DNA of 64,000 nt from Candidatus Thermoflexus tengchongensis. Lineage in GTDB: Bacteria > Chloroflexota > Anaerolineae > Thermoflexales > Thermoflexaceae. The stretch spans positions 1 through 64,000 of the forward strand of contig JAEVEX010000010.1 of NCBI GenBank assembly GCA_016842085.1. The letters are read 5' to 3'. This document shows positions 60,601 to 64,000 of this stretch, piece by piece. Each line of letters opens with the position of its first letter. Position 1 is the first letter of the stretch. A model generated the notes under the pieces. It made no database searches and was not told where the DNA came from. It was given only the letters and a program-made list of their open reading frames with translations. The translations under genes and the position numbers were made by a program.

Positions 60601-61972
60601 TGTGATCATCAACGCCCACGATTGCGGCACCCGCTCCGGCATCTGGATCCGGGCCACCGACGATGTCGGCGGCCAGACCCTGCGAGAGCGGATCTTCGGC
60701 CGCGTCCTCGCCGCGCCCGTCTTCGATCCCCGGACCGGCGCGCTGATCGCCGATACCGGCACGCTCCTGGACGAAGGGCTGGCGGAGCGCATTGAGAAGG
60801 CGGGCGTCCAGGAGGTTTATGTCCGCTCGCCCATGACCTGTCAGCTACGTTACGGGGTCTGCGCCCTCTGCTATGGGCGTGATCTGGGGACGGGCCGGCT
60901 GGTGGAAGTGGGAACGGCAGTGGGGATCATCGCCGCCCAGTCCATTGGCGAGCCCGGGACCCAGCTTACTTTGCGGACCTTCCACACGGGCGGTGTGGCC
61001 GGCGTGGCCGACATCACCCAGGGTCTGCCGCGGGTGGAAGAGCTCTTCGAGGCCCGCCGGCATCCCAGGGGCGAGGGCCTGATGGCGGATATCGATGGCA
61101 TCGTCCACATCTACCGCACGGAGGAGGGAGGGCGGCGGATCCGCATCGTGAAGAGCGAGCGGAAGGAAGATTCCTACGAGATCCCCGGCAACTGGTCGAT
61201 CAAGGTGGAGGATGGCCAGGAGGTCGTCGAAGGCCAGGTGCTGGCCAGCCGGGGGGAGCAGCAGATCACCGCCAGGCACAGCGGGCGCGTGGTCTACCGC
61301 AAGGGAGAGCCGCTAAAGGTGGTCTATGAGCTCCGGGAGGAACGGGAATATGAGGTGCCCGCTACCGCCCGCCTGCTGGTAGAGGAAGGGCAGCGGGTGA
61401 AGGCAGGGGACGCGCTGACCGAGGGGCCCAAGAATCCGCATCGAATCCTGCGGCTGCTGGGGCGTGAGGCGGTGCAACTCTACCTGCTCAGCGAGCTCCA
61501 GAAGGTTTACCGCTCCCAGGGCGTGAACATCAATGACAAGCACTTCGAGATCATCATCCGCAAGATGCTGAGCAAGGTCCAGATCATCAACCCGGGCGAC
61601 ACTGATTTCCTGCCCGGCGATCTGGTGGATCGTCTGATCCTCCAGGATATCAACGCCAGGCTGACCGCAGAGGGCAAGCGCCCGGCCACCGCCCAGCAGG
61701 TCCTGCTCGGCATCACCAAGGCGGCCCTGGCGACGGATTCCTTCCTGTCGGCTGCTTCCTTCCAGCATACCATCCGGGTGCTGGCCGGGACGGCCCTGGA
61801 GGGCAAGATCGACGAGCTGCGCGGTCTGAAGGAGAACGTGATCATCGGTCGCCTGATCCCGGCCGGGACCGGGTTCCGGTATTACGCGGAGAAGCGCGGG
61901 ATGGAGGCCATGTCCCGCGGCGGGGCAGGTCCCACGCTGGCGGAGGCGGTGACCACCGCCATCGACCTCTAA
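57698..61972 (+). CDS. rpoC: RNA polymerase beta' subunit (TTG start)
   Basis: [60 protein letters not shown]. Confidence 0.98.
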   Translation: MSSEEAPVEAKEFRALRISLASPEQILSWSYGEVTKPETINYRRLRPEKDGLFCEVIFGPTRDYQCYCGKYKGPRYKGIVCEKCGVEVTRATVRRERMGHITLAAPVAHIWYTRRVPSYLGLLLDISRRNLDRVLYFAQYVITSVDEEARQRALKRLEEEFDRERRAIEAKYQKEIEALLSKVQKLEERERQKLADREARIEEKWDAEVEALMREAQRTQARLEERLGKTIRVPVVFEPTGEVIADAGETVTREHLAALKRILDEQLNRIKEKEAAERSRALAKTEETLKALREAAEEKIAALKDQAAREVEALRQRIQAERDELVSLAPLQFLGENKYRELKSKWGQVFKAEMGAEAFLEILQRLDLEQMAKELWQEIRQAKSKQRRKKAIKRLQIVRAFLRSGNRPEWMILRVLPVLPPDLRPMVQLDGGRFATSDLNDLYRRVINRNNRLKRLLELGAPDVIIRNEKRMLQEAVDALIDNSQRGKAMSRRGRRELKSLSDMLRGKKGRFRRNLLGKRVDYSGRSVIVVGPQLKLHQCGLPKTMALELYKPFVIAKLIQYNYAANIKGARRLIERQRPEVWEVLEEVIKERPVLLNRAPTLHRLGIQAFEPVLVEGKAIQIHPLVCAAFNADFDGDQMAVHVPLSDMAVWEARNLMLSSKNLLLPANGEPVVGPTKDMVLGCYYMTMTLPDGQGEARKVFVSLEEVELAYHLGKVSLHTPIRVYTDTVYDENGQRYADGKPRRRLIETTVGRVLFNLVLPEGLRFVNETMDKGRLKDLVAQCFQWLGPEATVEMVDRLKEIGFRYATRSGVTIAVADLPIPPAKRDVLARYEAMVAEVERQYRRGLLTEEERYNRVIDLWQRATNEVAEAVKQIMSPDNNVAIMALSGATKGGFQPVAQLAGMRGLMADPTGRIIELPIRSNFREGLTTIEYFISTHGARKGLADTALRTADAGYLTRRLVDVAQDVIINAHDCGTRSGIWIRATDDVGGQTLRERIFGRVLAAPVFDPRTGALIADTGTLLDEGLAERIEKAGVQEVYVRSPMTCQLRYGVCALCYGRDLGTGRLVEVGTAVGIIAAQSIGEPGTQLTLRTFHTGGVAGVADITQGLPRVEELFEARRHPRGEGLMADIDGIVHIYRTEEGGRRIRIVKSERKEDSYEIPGNWSIKVEDGQEVVEGQVLASRGEQQITARHSGRVVYRKGEPLKVVYELREEREYEVPATARLLVEEGQRVKAGDALTEGPKNPHRILRLLGREAVQLYLLSELQKVYRSQGVNINDKHFEIIIRKMLSKVQIINPGDTDFLPGDLVDRLILQDINARLTAEGKRPATAQQVLLGITKAALATDSFLSAASFQHTIRVLAGTALEGKIDELRGLKENVIIGRLIPAGTGFRYYAEKRGMEAMSRGGAGPTLAEAVTTAIDL

Positions 61973-61997
61973 AGGCAGGAAGGCCGGAAGACGGGCT

Positions 61998-62046
61998 CAG
62001 GGGGTTGGGGATGCAGCGCCGGTTCGTTCCCAACCCCCTGTTTTTT
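61998..62046 (+). terminator. Intrinsic terminator of rpoC
   Basis: CAGGGGGTTGGG...CCCAACCCCCTG then TTTTTT. Confidence 0.92.
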
Positions 62047-62109
62047 GGGTAAGACAGGACTTGCGCCGCTGGACTCCTGTGCGTAGCTTCTGCTGAGGTT
62101 CACGGGATC

Positions 62110-64000
62110 ATGCCTCCGATCTTTGTCGCCCTGGATCTGGAGACCACCGGTCTGGACCCGGAAACCGATGCCATCATCGAGATCGGGGTCGTCAAGTTCC
62201 GTGGGGAGACCGTGCTCAACACCTGGAGCACCCTGGTCCGCCCGGAACGGCCGATCCCTCCCTCCGTGGTCGAGCTCACCGGGATCCGGCCGGAGGAGGC
62301 CGAACAGGCACCTCCTCTGCGAGCCGTCCTGCCCCGCCTCCGGGCGATGGTGGGGAATGCGATCCTGGTCGGTCACTCCATCGATCAGGATCTGGCGTTC
62401 CTGCGACGTCATGGCCTCTTCCTGGAAAACGAAGCCCTGGATACCTATGAGCTGGCGGCCATCCTGGTCCCCTTCGCCGGCGGCCATGGGCTCTCCACCC
62501 TGGCTCAGGACCTGGGGATCCCGGTGGGGGTGGTCCACCGGGCGCTGGAGGACGCGCGGCTGACCCATCGGCTGTTCCTGGCCCTGTTCGAGCGCGCCTG
62601 CCAGCTGCCCGAGCCCATCCTGGAGGAGATCGTCCGTCATGCGGCCCATCTTCCCTGGCCGCCCCGGCGCTTCTTCGAGGAAGCACTGCGGACCGTGCAG
62701 CGGGGTCGTTTTACGGATCAGAGCATCGGCGCTCAGTTGCGGGCGAAGGGCCTGGCCACCCCGGAAGCGTATCTGGCCCCTCCTCCCGTGCGAACGCGGC
62801 CTCTGCGCCCCCGGCCGCAACCCCAGCCGATCGATGGGGAGGAGCTGGCCCGGCTGCTGGAGCCCGGCGGCGCCCTCTCCCGGATCTTCCCCGAGTATGA
62901 GCATCGCCCCCAGCAGGTGGCCATGCTTCAGGCTGTTGTCGAGGCGTTTAACGAGGGAAAGCACTGGATGATCGAAGCGGGAACCGGGGTGGGCAAGAGC
63001 CTGGCCTACCTGATCCCCGCTGCTCTCTGGGCCATGCGCAACGGTGAGCGGGTGGTGATTTCCACCAACACCATTAATCTCCAGGAACAGTTGCTCCAGA
63101 AAGATATCCCCATCCTCCAGCGTCTGCTCTCCGAATCCGGTCTGGCGGATGGCTCTGCCCTGCGCGTGGCGTTGCTGAAGGGCCGGGCGCATTACCTGTG
63201 TCCGGCCCGGTTGATGCAATGGCGGCACGTTGGGCCAGCCAGCGTCGAAGAGATGCGGGTGCTGGCCAAGATCCTGGTATGGCTGCCCACGACGCAAACG
63301 GGCGATGGGGATGAGCTCTATCTGCCCACGCCGGTGGAGCGGGCGCTGTGGGCTCGCCTCTCCGCGGACAACGAGACCTGCACGGCCGAGGTTTGCGCCG
63401 CGTGGGGCGAGGGGGGATGTTTCCTCCATCGGGCCCGAAAGGCCGCAGAGGCTGCCCACCTGATCATTGTGAACCATGCGCTGCTCTTCGCCGATGCGGC
63501 AACCCAGAATATGGTGCTTCCCGAATACCGCCATCTGATCATCGACGAGGCGCATCATCTGGAGCAGGCGGCCACAAAACAGCTAACCGTGGAAATCGAT
63601 CGCTTCGGGTTGTTGCGGCTGCTCCAGGAAGCCGGCAGCGCCCGGGAGCATCGAGGCGGGCTGGTTGGAGCATTGCTGAACCTGGGGCGGAGCCTGCCGC
63701 CGGCCCTGCGCAACACCCTGGCGGGCATGACCCGTCGTCTGAGCGATGCGGTGGAGTCGGCGCGAACCGGCGTGGACCTTCTGATGAACGCCCTCACGGC
63801 CTTCCTGGAGGAGACGGCTCCGGGCAGTGGAGAATATACCCGCAGGGTGCTGCTTACGAGTGCCGAACGGAACCGCCCGGCCTGGGCCGCCGTGGAGCAG
63901 GCATGGGGGCTCCTCGCCGTTCGGTGGGGAGCTGTTCAGGAGGCCCTGAACGCGATCCGGGCGTCGCTCACCGAGCTGCTGGATCACGGGTTTGCGGAGG
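62110..64000 (+). CDS. DnaQ-type exonuclease fused to DinG/XPD-like helicase (runs off window end)
   Basis: FVALDLETTGLDPETDAIIEIGVVKF; WMIEAGTGVGKSLAYLIPAALWA; Cys-rich Fe-S-like region; LIIDEAHHLE. Confidence 0.9.
   Translation, partial: MPPIFVALDLETTGLDPETDAIIEIGVVKFRGETVLNTWSTLVRPERPIPPSVVELTGIRPEEAEQAPPLRAVLPRLRAMVGNAILVGHSIDQDLAFLRRHGLFLENEALDTYELAAILVPFAGGHGLSTLAQDLGIPVGVVHRALEDARLTHRLFLALFERACQLPEPILEEIVRHAAHLPWPPRRFFEEALRTVQRGRFTDQSIGAQLRAKGLATPEAYLAPPPVRTRPLRPRPQPQPIDGEELARLLEPGGALSRIFPEYEHRPQQVAMLQAVVEAFNEGKHWMIEAGTGVGKSLAYLIPAALWAMRNGERVVISTNTINLQEQLLQKDIPILQRLLSESGLADGSALRVALLKGRAHYLCPARLMQWRHVGPASVEEMRVLAKILVWLPTTQTGDGDELYLPTPVERALWARLSADNETCTAEVCAAWGEGGCFLHRARKAAEAAHLIIVNHALLFADAATQNMVLPEYRHLIIDEAHHLEQAATKQLTVEIDRFGLLRLLQEAGSAREHRGGLVGALLNLGRSLPPALRNTLAGMTRRLSDAVESARTGVDLLMNALTAFLEETAPGSGEYTRRVLLTSAERNRPAWAAVEQAWGLLAVRWGAVQEALNAIRASLTELLDHGFAE

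Noticed and set aside
57704-60619. 971-aa minus-strand ORF opposite rpoC
   Set aside because: Shadow ORF of the strongly conserved rpoC frame in GC-rich DNA; no recognisable domain.
1-64000. CRISPR arrays
   Set aside because: No regularly spaced direct repeats seen; palindromes are isolated copies.
1-64000. tRNA or rRNA genes
   Set aside because: No convincing T-arm (GGTTCGAATCC-like) with acceptor stem or rRNA signature was recognised by eye; a tRNAscan run would be decisive.

Overview
64-kb window from a GC-rich genome, most likely a thermophilic Chloroflexota (inference from gene content and protein style). Left third: 3' end of tuf, an orphan TnpB-like element, then the S10-spc-alpha ribosomal super-operon (rpsJ through rplQ, with secY, adk, map, rpoA), truA and rplM-rpsI. 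Middle: housekeeping and accessory genes (nitrilase-family hydrolase, solute-binding lipoprotein, IMPase, csp, macro domain, argF, truncated ilvA-like gene, metalloprotease-like gene, GT2, rfbD, DUF393, thrC, DsbA-cyclophilin lipoprotein, PrsW-like, MFS, WD40). Right: a vor-type 2-oxoacid:ferredoxin oxidoreductase operon, membrane glycosyltransferase, Memo-like protein, aldo/keto reductase, MoeA-PBP fusion, decayed IS607-type element, RlmD-like and TrmH-like methyltransferases, infC-rpmI-rplT, solitary rpoC and a DinG-type exonuclease/helicase. Strongest leads: (1) an in-frame TGA exactly at the first Cys of a CPYC motif in a DsbA-cyclophilin fusion, a candidate selenoprotein (UPYC) with a possible bSECIS hairpin; (2) several sequence families of ~28-bp palindromes sharing a 13-2-13 design, found inside tnpA, inside tnpB, at the truncation point of an ilvA-like gene and flanking another tnpB; (3) a TnpB-like protein in the ribosomal locus whose third RuvC catalytic Asp is His (TldR-like candidate), with a folded RNA-like 3' end; (4) an H-type pseudoknot upstream of rpsD, a candidate S4 autoregulatory leader. 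All calls were made by eye; no database search or folding software was run.
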